Assembly: GCA_902782965.1 (NCBI GenBank)
Contig: CACZPG010000114.1
Span: 1-6,218, forward strand
Source: an uncultured Lachnospiraceae bacterium
GTDB taxonomy: Bacteria; Bacillota; Clostridia; Lachnospirales; Lachnospiraceae
Direction: 5' to 3'
Length of the DNA: 6,218 bases
A model generated the notes under the pieces. That model ran no database searches, had not been told where the DNA came from, and saw only the letters and a list, made by a program, of their open reading frames with translations. This document shows positions 1 to 6,131 of this stretch, piece after piece. The position numbers were made by a program, and so were the translations under genes. Position 1 is the first letter of the stretch. Every line of letters starts with the position of its first letter.

Positions 1-28
1 CTGTTGTAGTATAGTCATAATGATTCTA

Positions 29-57
29 TTGACAATAATAAAGTAGTAAGTTATATT
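29..57 (+). promoter_or_regulatory. Sigma-A type promoter for map
   Basis: A perfect -35 box TTGACA (29-34) is followed after exactly 17 bases by TATATT (52-57), a 5/6 match to the -10 consensus. Transcription would start near 63-65, leaving a leader of about 110 bases before the GTG start of map. No coding region precedes it inside the window, so it most likely serves map. Sequence match only; no start site is known. Confidence 0.72.
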
Positions 58-58
58 T

Positions 59-96
59 AACTGCGGTATTTGATATTAAAGTCTGATGCCGCAGTT
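59..96 (+). repeat. Inverted repeat at the map transcription start (terminator-like or operator)
   Basis: AACTGCGGTAT (59-69) pairs with ATGCCGCAGTT (86-96) through 10 Watson-Crick pairs and one G-T wobble, around a 16-base loop. A T-rich run follows (95-106). It could be the terminator of a gene lying left of the window, but the strong promoter at 29-57 starts transcription inside the left arm near 63-65, so map transcripts would hold only part of that arm. An operator overlapping the start point is the alternative. The dyad itself is clear; its role is not. Confidence 0.55.
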
Positions 97-110
97 TATT
101 TTAATTAATT

Positions 111-125
111 GGAAACTGCGTTTCC
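111..125. repeat. Palindromic repeat, copy 1 (GGAAAC-TGC-GTTTCC)
   Basis: Six-base arms GGAAAC (111-116) and GTTTCC (120-125) flank the loop TGC. The same 15 bases occur again at 6139-6153 in the same orientation. In this copy the flanking bases do not extend the stem. It lies in the map leader about 35 bases before the ribosome binding site, just after the inverted repeat at 59-96. It is probably a member of a dispersed intergenic repeat family. Confidence 0.65.
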
Positions 126-160
126 TACAAAGCAAAATTTGAAAAAGATAGAATTATGAA

Positions 161-175
161 AGAGGTGCCAAAGTG
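161..175 (+). promoter_or_regulatory. Ribosome binding site fixing the GTG start of map
   Basis: AGAGG (161-165) lies 7 bases before the GTG at 173-175. No in-frame ATG nearby would keep the N-terminal SEC-C motif, which starts only ten residues in, so this site decides the non-ATG start. Confidence 0.75.
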
Positions 176-1048
176 GCTAAGAAGATTGGAAGAAATGATC
201 CCTGCTGGTGTGGCAGTGGAAAGAAGTATAAGCAGTGTCATGAGGAGTTTGACAGAAAGATAGAATTCTTCATGAATAAGAAGGCAAAGGTCCCAACAAG
301 GAATATGATCAAGACTCCTGAGCAGATAGCTCTGATAAAGGAGAGTGCCAAGGTGAATGTTGAATGTCTCGATGTTGTAGCTGACAAGATTTGTGTCGGA
401 ATGAGCACAGAGGATATTAACAGGATAGTGAACGAAGTGTGTGAGAAGCATGGAGCTATTCCGGCACCACTTAATTATGAAGGCTTCCCCAAGAGTGTCT
501 GCACTTCAGTGAACGATGCTGTTTGTCATGGAATACCGAGTGAGGATGAAATTCTTCAGGATGGAGATATTATAAATGTAGACTGTTCTACAATTCTGAA
601 TGGATATTTCTCAGATTCTTCAAGAATGTTCATGCTGGGAAATGTTTCTGAAGAGAACAGAAAGCTGGTTCAGACAGTTAAGGAATGTGTAGAGCTTGGT
701 CTGAAAGAGGTTAAACCATGGGGCTTCCTGGGAGATATGGGACAGGCTGTCAATGATCATGCAAAAGCAGCAGGTTATTCGGTTGTCAGAGAAATCGGAG
801 GACATGGCGTAGGTATAGAGTTCCATGAGGAACCCTGGGTGAGCTATGTAACAAGACGAGGCACAGATATGGTGATGGCTCCGGGAATGATGTTTACTAT
901 AGAACCTATGGTAAATGCCGGTGGTCATGAAATCTTTGTTGATTCTGAGAATGACTGGACTGTCTATACAGAAGATGGTTCAATGTCAGCGCAGTGGGAG
1001 ATACAGGTGCTTGTAACCGAGACCGGTTATGAGGTGATCTCCTGGTAA
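173..1048 (+). CDS. map: Type I methionine aminopeptidase with N-terminal SEC-C zinc motif
   Basis: Cytosolic metallopeptidase that removes the initiator methionine from new proteins at the ribosome, after deformylation. The 291-residue product begins with a SEC-C motif (C11, C13, C22, H23), expected to bind zinc and perhaps help ribosome docking. A linker to about residue 46 leads into the full pita-bread catalytic domain. All five metal ligands of the family are visible: D137, D148, H211, E244 and E276. The first four have the same spacing as in the E. coli enzyme. H119 in VCHGIP and H218 in FHEEP match the conserved active-site histidines. The extra N-terminus makes it about 30 residues longer than the plain E. 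coli form. The start is GTG with AGAGG 7 bases upstream. The gene has its own promoter and a terminator right after the stop, so it appears to be monocistronic, unlike the common placement of map in ribosomal protein operons. Function is near certain. Confidence 0.96.
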   Translation: MAKKIGRNDPCWCGSGKKYKQCHEEFDRKIEFFMNKKAKVPTRNMIKTPEQIALIKESAKVNVECLDVVADKICVGMSTEDINRIVNEVCEKHGAIPAPLNYEGFPKSVCTSVNDAVCHGIPSEDEILQDGDIINVDCSTILNGYFSDSSRMFMLGNVSEENRKLVQTVKECVELGLKEVKPWGFLGDMGQAVNDHAKAAGYSVVREIGGHGVGIEFHEEPWVSYVTRRGTDMVMAPGMMFTIEPMVNAGGHEIFVDSENDWTVYTEDGSMSAQWEIQVLVTETGYEVISW

Positions 1049-1061
1049 ATAGATTAAATCA

Positions 1062-1098
1062 AAAAAGGTGAAATCGGAAAATCCGGTTTCACCTTTTT
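1062..1098. terminator. Bidirectional intrinsic terminator between map and the HD-GYP gene
   Basis: A 16-pair stem (1062-1077 with 1083-1098, one G-T wobble) closes a 5-base loop. The arms are AAAAAGGTGAAA...CGG and CCG...TTTCACCTTTTT. The A run on one side and T run on the other give a U tract to transcripts in both directions. It starts 13 bases after the map stop. On the other strand it overlaps the TAA stop of the convergent HD-GYP gene (1097-1099). Confidence 0.92.
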
Positions 1099-2356
1099 AA
1101 GTAAGAATTGAAGTTTTAGGAACGTTATGTATGATATTCTGGCTGAAAACAGAATCCATGGCATTTACAATACCATTATCAATCTCGCCCTTTATTACCA
1201 TGTCACGCATGATGGAAATTGCTTTCGAATGAGGGAAACCATCCTTGTAAGCTCTCTCCTCGGTCAGCGCCTGATAGATATCACAACAGGTCATAAGTTT
1301 CTCTTCATGTGAGAGCTGGTCTCCGGTGAGTCCGAAAGGATAACCTTCACCATTCAGCTTCTCATGATGATGAGATGCCCATAACATAATGTCAGCCATT
1401 TCCTTCTTCCTGATATGCTTCAGGATATCATAAGTGTAATATGCATGCTGTTTCATCAGCTCATATTCATAATCATTAAGCTTGGCTGGTTTCTGAAGGA
1501 TAGAGTTACTTATCATCAGCTTTCCGATATCATGAAGTGCACCGGCAAGATAATACTTGGTTCTCTTATCAGGAGAGAATCCGTAATAGGTCGCCATGGT
1601 ATCACACTTCTCGGCTACACCGGTAGAATGTTTACAGGTGTAATGAGATTTGTAATCTACTATCTGGGCAATCAGGGTAGCGAGATTAACAACTTCCTGA
1701 TTGGAGTATTCATCATTAAAATGTTTAGTAGCCTTTCGGAGATGATTGTCTACATGAGCTACATCTATTGAAACCAGATGCTTCATCTTGAATGTCTTAC
1801 AGAAGGTGTCAGCAATCTCACGAGAGAACATCCTTCCGGCATTTGATTTGACGAAATATATTACCGAACCATGAACCTCTTTGCTTGCGCTGGTAAGGTC
1901 ATAGGTATTGTCCAGAGTATCTGCCAGATGTATTATCTGGGATTTGATAGGAGTTCTGTCATAAGTACGTCCCTGTGGTCCCGATCCGTCGGCATTCTCG
2001 TGGTGAAGAAGTATTACATCACGATTATTGGTTCTGAAAGGCATGAACCTGGCATTTCTCTCGCCGATAATACATCTTCTTACATTATAATCATGTACTG
2101 AATAACCTTCGCCGTTATTGTATTTTCTATATTCCTGTTCTTCCTGATTTACTTCAGTGAGCGCATTGTCATGAAGTATGGAAAAAGCAGCCAGATCTAT
2201 AAGCTCATCCGCAGTAAGACCGAGGTTCTTTCCGAGCATAATGGACAGAGCGGCAATTCTTTTACAATGGCCGGTTCTGACTCCGAGAAGCTCCTGCTCA
2301 ACTGCATCAAGTCCGGAGGATACTGCATATAGTATTTCATTCAGATCTATTTTCAA
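1097..2356 (-). CDS. Tandem HD-GYP domain protein, probable cyclic-di-GMP phosphodiesterase
   Basis: This 419-residue protein has no membrane segment or signal peptide and should be cytosolic. Its C-terminal half is a canonical HD-GYP domain: H243, H275-D276 in HDIGK, H304, H330-H331-E332 in HHEKLNGEGYP, and D359 in DIYQALTEERAY. This family cleaves cyclic di-GMP with a di- or tri-iron centre. The N-terminal half is a second, diverged copy: H30, H62-D63, H88, H118-H119-E120 and D146. Spacing from the first His to the HD pair is 32 residues in both halves. The GYP signature is reduced to DGSGPQG and the HDIGK lysine is lost. The first half also keeps the closing helix region near residues 160-190. 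No receiver, PAS or GAF sensor domain is attached, so the first domain may take a regulatory role. The start is TTG with AGGGG 10 bases upstream, in its own promoter unit, divergent from lon and convergent with map. The HD-GYP assignment is firm; the substrate is inferred from the family. Confidence 0.9.
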   Translation of the reverse strand: MKIDLNEILYAVSSGLDAVEQELLGVRTGHCKRIAALSIMLGKNLGLTADELIDLAAFSILHDNALTEVNQEEQEYRKYNNGEGYSVHDYNVRRCIIGERNARFMPFRTNNRDVILLHHENADGSGPQGRTYDRTPIKSQIIHLADTLDNTYDLTSASKEVHGSVIYFVKSNAGRMFSREIADTFCKTFKMKHLVSIDVAHVDNHLRKATKHFNDEYSNQEVVNLATLIAQIVDYKSHYTCKHSTGVAEKCDTMATYYGFSPDKRTKYYLAGALHDIGKLMISNSILQKPAKLNDYEYELMKQHAYYTYDILKHIRKKEMADIMLWASHHHEKLNGEGYPFGLTGDQLSHEEKLMTCCDIYQALTEERAYKDGFPHSKAISIMRDMVIKGEIDNGIVNAMDSVFSQNIIHNVPKTSILT

Positions 2357-2366
2357 TTTCGTAGTA

Positions 2367-2371
2367 CCCCT
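2367..2371 (-). promoter_or_regulatory. Ribosome binding site for the TTG start of the HD-GYP gene
   Basis: On the minus strand AGGGG (2371-2367) lies 10 bases before the TTG at 2356-2354. No closer purine-rich site or nearby ATG fits the domain boundary; the next in-frame methionine is residue 40, past the first metal-ligand His. The long spacing and TTG suggest modest translation. Confidence 0.6.
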
Positions 2372-2399
2372 ATTAAAAAAACATAATCTTACATCATTT

Positions 2400-2428
2400 A
2401 TAATAACTCAAAACGTGAAAACTGTAAA
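2400..2428 (-). promoter_or_regulatory. Promoter for the HD-GYP gene
   Basis: Read on the minus strand, TTTACA (2428-2423, 5/6 to the -35 consensus) and TATTAT (2405-2400, 5/6 to the -10 consensus) are separated by exactly 17 bases. Transcription would start near 2392-2394, giving a leader of about 37 bases to the TTG. Its -35 box is 14 bases from the -35 box of the lon promoter on the other strand. Confidence 0.65.
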
Positions 2429-2442
2429 GAAATAAATAGTAG

Positions 2443-2471
2443 TTGCAAAGAGTCCTTTAAAAGAGTAAAAT
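2443..2471 (+). promoter_or_regulatory. Promoter for lon and the rhomboid gene
   Basis: TTGCAA (2443-2448, 4/6 to the -35 consensus) and TAAAAT (2466-2471, 5/6 to the -10 consensus) are spaced by 17 bases. The predicted start at about 2477-2479 falls at the first bases of the CIRCE element, the usual geometry at HrcA-controlled promoters. The agreement of the two elements strengthens both calls. Confidence 0.68.
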
Positions 2472-2476
2472 ACCAA

Positions 2477-2503
2477 TTAGCACTCAAATGGTTGAAGTGC
2501 TAA
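2477..2503 (+). promoter_or_regulatory. CIRCE operator (HrcA binding site) upstream of lon
   Basis: TTAGCACTC (2477-2485), a 9-base spacer, then AAGTGCTAA (2495-2503). The CIRCE consensus is TTAGCACTC-N9-GAGTGCTAA, so the left arm is perfect and the right arm differs only at its innermost base (A for G). In Gram-positive bacteria HrcA binds this inverted repeat and represses chaperone genes until heat or misfolded protein titrates GroEL. The site sits at the predicted lon start point and 28 bases before the ATG, so it would block transcription directly. hrcA is not in the window. Confidence 0.9.
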
Positions 2504-2531
2504 CAATCGGAGAAAGTAAGGAGGAAAAATC

Positions 2532-4808
2532 ATGCTGACAATACCAATTTATGACACGATACTTCTCCCGGATGTTACATTTTATTTTAAGAAAGAAGTA
2601 ATAGAAGGCTGGGAAATAGATGAACTAAGTGTAGGAACCGAGATTGCCTTTGCCCTTCTCAGAGATGATACAGATCCTAAGACTGCAACCCTTGCTGATA
2701 TTTATCCTATTGGAGTTGTGGCAAAGATAGAGTCCGTAGATAATGAAGGAAATGTAAAAGTCAGAACCAAGGACAGAATCAATATAATTGATTTTGACAG
2801 AGATTCTGATGGAAATGTGGATGCCGTAGTTGATGTGAGACCTGAGATTGCGGATTTGAAGACAGATGAGCTTAACGATAAGTTTGAGAAGCTGAAGAAC
2901 AAGTTTCTCAAGTTTGTCCAGAATTATCAGTGGGGTCTGTGGGCGAGAGGCTTCATTCTTCAGTGGAAGAATATCAATGAGCTGGCCTGCTCCATGGTTG
3001 GATATTTCAGTATATCCTGGGAAGAGAAGTATGAGATAGTTGAAGTAGATAGGCTGTCTGAAAGATATGAGCTTATTGAGCATGCAGCATACAGCTTCAT
3101 GGAACTTGCAGATGTTGCAGAAGGAGCTGAGCTTGAACAGCAGCAGAGAAATGAGAATATATATCGTGAAGATGCTATCAAGAAACAGATTGAGATTCTT
3201 CAGAGAGAACTGGATGAAATGCATCCGGAGAACATTTCCGATGTAAGGAGATTCGAGAAGAACATCGAAGAATCCGGTATGAACGAGACTGCTAAGAAGG
3301 AAGCTCTCAAGGTTCTCGGACGAATGAAACAGGAAGGTCAGGATGGTCATGAGTACGGAATGCTTTATGATTATCTGGATTTCGTAACCAGCCTGTCCTG
3401 GAAACAGGAGGAATTCGTTCCGATCGATCTTGAAAAGGCTGAGGTAGTACTTGATAAAGAACACTACGGTCTTAAGAAGGTTAAGGAACGTATTATTCAG
3501 CAGCTGGCTGTAATGGCACTTAATAAGAAACAGTCCGGTTCAATTCTTCTCTTTGTAGGAGCCCCCGGAACAGGCAAGACCAGTATCGGTCAGAGTATAG
3601 CTGATGCACTGGGAAGAAAATATGTCAGAATAAGTCTGGGTGGTGTAAGAGATGAGGCAGAAATCAGAGGTCACAGACGTACCTATATCGGTGCCATGCC
3701 CGGACGCATTATGGAAGGAATGAAGCGTAGTACGGTTTCTAATCCGGTAATGGTTCTCGATGAGGTTGATAAGCTGGTAAGAGATTACGGCGGTGATCCA
3801 TCCTCAGCACTTCTGGAGGTACTGGATCCTGAACAGAATTCAACCTTTACAGATCACTACATGAATGTACCATATGATCTGTCAAATGTTCTGTTCGTAT
3901 GTACGGCTAATTCCACCGATACAATACCTGAACCACTTCTGAATCGTATGGAGATAATCGAATTTCCGGGCTATACAGCTACGGAGAAATTCTATATAGC
4001 CAAGAAACATCTGATTCCAAAGTCAATGAAGGCTGCCGGTATCAAGAGAAAGAATCTGAATATTACCGACACTGCCATTAAGAAAATAGTAGCTGATTAT
4101 ACAATGGAATCAGGAGTACGCGGACTTAAGAAACAGATAGATACTCTGATGAGATATGCAGCAGTTCAGCTTGTTAAAGGAAATAACGAGAAAATTTCTG
4201 TCAAACCTGCAAATTTGAAAGAATATCTGGGACGCAGAGCCATGAATCATGATATAATAGACAAGAAATCCGTTCCGGGAGTTGTTACAGGACTTGCATG
4301 GACTATGGCAGGCGGTGAGATATTATTCATTGAGACCAAGCTGGTAAAGGGAAACGGCAAGACTGTTATTACCGGACAGCTGGGAGATGTAATGAAGGAA
4401 TCTGTCGAGATCGCCATCAGTCTGGTGAAGGATTTATACCCGAAAGAGACTGAGTGCATGAAGGAAATGGACCTTCATATTCATGTTCCTGAGGGAGCGG
4501 TTCCGAAGGATGGACCATCTGCCGGAATTACACTTATAACAGCTCTTTCATCTCTGGTTACAGGCAGATCCGTTAACCCTTCTATAGCAATGACGGGTGA
4601 GATATCACTGAGAGGAAATGTTATGCCTATCGGTGGACTGCCGGAGAAGCTTATGGCTGCAGTAAGAGCGGGAGTTAAGACTGTATTTATACCTGAGAAA
4701 AATGTCGATGATCTTGAAGATGTGGCTGAAGAGGTTAAGAAAGAACTGAAGATAGTTCCCGTGAAGAAAATCAAGGATGTTCTTTCCCAGGTGCTCATGG
4801 AGGATTAA
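2532..4808 (+). CDS. lon: ATP-dependent Lon protease (LonA type)
   Basis: A cytosolic hexameric AAA+ serine protease that unfolds and degrades misfolded and regulatory proteins. At 758 residues it is close to the usual LonA length (E. coli 784). The order is: LonN substrate-binding domain (about 1-190), helical coil (about 195-290), AAA+ ATPase (about 310-565) and protease domain (about 580-755). Visible motifs are Walker A GAPGTGKT (343-350), Walker B VMVLDEVDK with D410 and E411, sensor-1 N460, arginine finger R472, and sensor-2 R530 in GVRGL. The protease dyad is S663 in PKDGPSAG and K706 in GGLPEK, 43 residues apart as in E. coli. The LonN and coil segments are more diverged than the ATPase and protease halves. 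There is no membrane segment, so it is not archaeal-type LonB. The ATG is preceded by AAGGAGG (2518-2524) at 7 bases. A promoter overlapping a CIRCE element implies HrcA-controlled heat induction. The rhomboid gene follows after 3 bp. Confidence 0.97.
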   Translation: MLTIPIYDTILLPDVTFYFKKEVIEGWEIDELSVGTEIAFALLRDDTDPKTATLADIYPIGVVAKIESVDNEGNVKVRTKDRINIIDFDRDSDGNVDAVVDVRPEIADLKTDELNDKFEKLKNKFLKFVQNYQWGLWARGFILQWKNINELACSMVGYFSISWEEKYEIVEVDRLSERYELIEHAAYSFMELADVAEGAELEQQQRNENIYREDAIKKQIEILQRELDEMHPENISDVRRFEKNIEESGMNETAKKEALKVLGRMKQEGQDGHEYGMLYDYLDFVTSLSWKQEEFVPIDLEKAEVVLDKEHYGLKKVKERIIQQLAVMALNKKQSGSILLFVGAPGTGKTSIGQSIADALGRKYVRISLGGVRDEAEIRGHRRTYIGAMPGRIMEGMKRSTVSNPVMVLDEVDKLVRDYGGDPSSALLEVLDPEQNSTFTDHYMNVPYDLSNVLFVCTANSTDTIPEPLLNRMEIIEFPGYTATEKFYIAKKHLIPKSMKAAGIKRKNLNITDTAIKKIVADYTMESGVRGLKKQIDTLMRYAAVQLVKGNNEKISVKPANLKEYLGRRAMNHDIIDKKSVPGVVTGLAWTMAGGEILFIETKLVKGNGKTVITGQLGDVMKESVEIAISLVKDLYPKETECMKEMDLHIHVPEGAVPKDGPSAGITLITALSSLVTGRSVNPSIAMTGEISLRGNVMPIGGLPEKLMAAVRAGVKTVFIPEKNVDDLEDVAEEVKKELKIVPVKKIKDVLSQVLMED

Positions 4809-4811
4809 TAA

Positions 4812-5387
4812 ATGTCTGAAGGCAGAAAGAAATTAGCATTTACATATAATGCGCCGGTTACGCTTACATTTGCGCTTATATCATTTATAGTACTTGTAGT
4901 CGGATGGATCACCAAAGGCGCAAGCACTAAGATGTTCTTCGAGGTATATAGAAGCAAGGTGGGAGTTGCCTGGTTTATCAGACTTTTCGGACATGTTCTG
5001 GGACACGCGGATCTCTCGCATTACGCATCCAATATGACACTGTTTCTTCTTCTGGGACCGGTGCTTGAGGACAAATACGGCAGTGGAACGCTTCTGGAAG
5101 CTTTCGGAATTGTTGCTGTAGTATCGGGACTGGTTCAGATAATTCTCTTTCCGAATGTGGCACTTCTGGGAGCCAGCGGAATAGTATTCATGATGATAAT
5201 CCTTGTTTCAGCAAGTGATCTCAAGAAGGGGGAGATTCCGATCTCTCTGATTCTGGTAATGATCATTTATCTGGGATCCGAATTTGTTACCATGCTTGCT
5301 GTTAAGGATAATGTCTCTCAGCTTACGCATCTTGTGGGAGGACTTTGCGGAGCTGTTATCGGAGGAATCATCAATTCCAGAAAGTAA
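4812..5387 (+). CDS. Rhomboid family intramembrane serine protease
   Basis: A 191-residue polytopic membrane protein with about six hydrophobic segments (near 16-34, 68-85, 94-113, 117-134, 143-163 and 170-187), the minimal rhomboid core. The catalytic serine is S122 in GASG and its partner is H173 in the last segment (THLVGG). The HxxxxHxxxN motif is intact as H65, H70 and N74, matching H145, H150 and N154 of E. coli GlpG. The preceding stretch VAWFIRLFGHVLGH resembles the WR region of the L1 loop. Rhomboids cleave substrate helices inside the membrane; the substrate here is unknown. The gene starts 3 bp after the lon stop. Its ribosome binding site GGAGG (4799-4803) lies inside the end of lon at 8 bases, so translation is probably coupled and expression should follow lon. 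No extra cytosolic or C-terminal domain is present. It appears active rather than a pseudoprotease because both catalytic residues are kept. Confidence 0.9.
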   Translation: MSEGRKKLAFTYNAPVTLTFALISFIVLVVGWITKGASTKMFFEVYRSKVGVAWFIRLFGHVLGHADLSHYASNMTLFLLLGPVLEDKYGSGTLLEAFGIVAVVSGLVQIILFPNVALLGASGIVFMMIILVSASDLKKGEIPISLILVMIIYLGSEFVTMLAVKDNVSQLTHLVGGLCGAVIGGIINSRK

Positions 5388-5467
5388 TGTGAAAATGACA
5401 TCCACGTCATAATCATGATGAAGGAATCATTATATCAAAAGTATTTATTTAATAGGAGGTAACTGAA

Positions 5468-6088
5468 ATGACAATTTATTCTGTATTTGATCCTGAATTC
5501 AGGGAGTTTGGAAAAGTTCTTACAGGATATGACACAAATGAACTGATTGCGGCTATGAATGCTGTCGATATGCCGGCAGAGGGTGTGGCTTATGAGCCAT
5601 GGATCGATTCACTTGAAGCAACAGGAATATTTAAAGAGCTTGGGGATAATGCCTTCGGAGGAATGCCAATAGAGCTCGGAATGTGCTGGGGATACAATAA
5701 GGCTCTTAACTGCCTTGAGTATCACAGAAACAGTGAGATAAATATCGGTGCTACGGATTTCGTACTGCTTCTTGCCAAGCAGGAGAATATTATTAAAGGA
5801 GAACTTTATACAGCAGATGTAATGGCCTTCAAGGCACCTGCCGGAGCAGTAGTTGAAGTATATGCTACATCACTTCATTATGCACCATGTATGCTAAGTG
5901 ATGAAGGCTTCAGAGTAGCAGTTGTCCTTCCGAGAAATACCAATACTGATTTTGATAAGGCTGCAGCTAAGGATCCTGAAGATGCGATGCTCTGGGCAAG
6001 AAATAAATGGCTCATTGCTCATCCTGATTCTTCAGAAGCTTCGCAGGGTGCTTATGTAGGTCTTGTGGGAGAAAACATAACTATCTAA
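5468..6088 (+). CDS. DUF4867-like protein with probable cupin-type fold
   Basis: A 206-residue soluble protein without signal peptide or membrane segment. The central part (about 80-155) reads like the DUF4867 family, distantly similar to cupin enzymes such as ureidoglycolate lyase: LEYHRNSEIN (H86, E90), then GATDFVLLLAKQ, then PAGAVVEVYATSLHYAPC (E130, H137) and a closing strand ending VVLPRNTN. H86, E90 and H137 are candidates for metal or substrate binding. The family has no established function that I know of, so none is assigned; a sugar or small-acid enzyme is only a guess from the fold. AGGAGGT (5454-5460) lies 7 bases before the ATG, an excellent site. The 80 bases after the rhomboid gene contain only a weak 5-bp hairpin (5395-5410) and no convincing promoter, so the gene could be read through from lon-rhomboid or have its own unrecognised promoter. 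A strong terminator follows. It is a real gene; the family name is from recognition only. Confidence 0.72.
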   Translation: MTIYSVFDPEFREFGKVLTGYDTNELIAAMNAVDMPAEGVAYEPWIDSLEATGIFKELGDNAFGGMPIELGMCWGYNKALNCLEYHRNSEINIGATDFVLLLAKQENIIKGELYTADVMAFKAPAGAVVEVYATSLHYAPCMLSDEGFRVAVVLPRNTNTDFDKAAAKDPEDAMLWARNKWLIAHPDSSEASQGAYVGLVGENITI

Positions 6089-6097
6089 TTCAAATTC

Positions 6098-6130
6098 AAA
6101 AGAGTGTCGCTATTGCGGCGCTCTTTTTTT
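6098..6130 (+). terminator. Intrinsic terminator after the DUF4867-like gene
   Basis: AAAAGAGTGTCGC (6098-6110) pairs with GCGGCGCTCTTTT (6115-6127) in a 13-pair stem with two G-T wobbles and a TATT loop. It is followed by a T run to 6130. It starts 9 bases after the stop codon and probably ends the whole lon-rhomboid-DUF4867 transcript, or at least the last gene. Confidence 0.93.
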
Positions 6131-6131
6131 G

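Noticed and set aside
2..46. A hydrophobic open stretch ending in TAG at 44-46, as the C-terminus of an upstream gene.
   Set aside because: Only 14 codons are visible and it overlaps a near-perfect promoter; there is no way to tell it from chance.
156..263. A short open frame from the ATG at 156, overlapping the start of map in another frame, as a leader peptide.
   Set aside because: It has no good ribosome binding site of its own, runs through the map site, and its product resembles nothing; the SEC-C motif proves the map frame.
2625..3464. A long minus-strand open frame inside lon as an antisense gene.
   Set aside because: The lon frame is proven by domain order and motifs, and the antisense product has no recognisable family or ribosome binding site; it is a consequence of lon codon use.
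5388..5467. A terminator or promoter between the rhomboid and DUF4867-like genes.
   Set aside because: The only dyad (ATGAC/GTCAT, 5395-5410) has 5 pairs and no T run. TATATC at 5431 and TATTTA at 5442 have no -35 box at suitable spacing.
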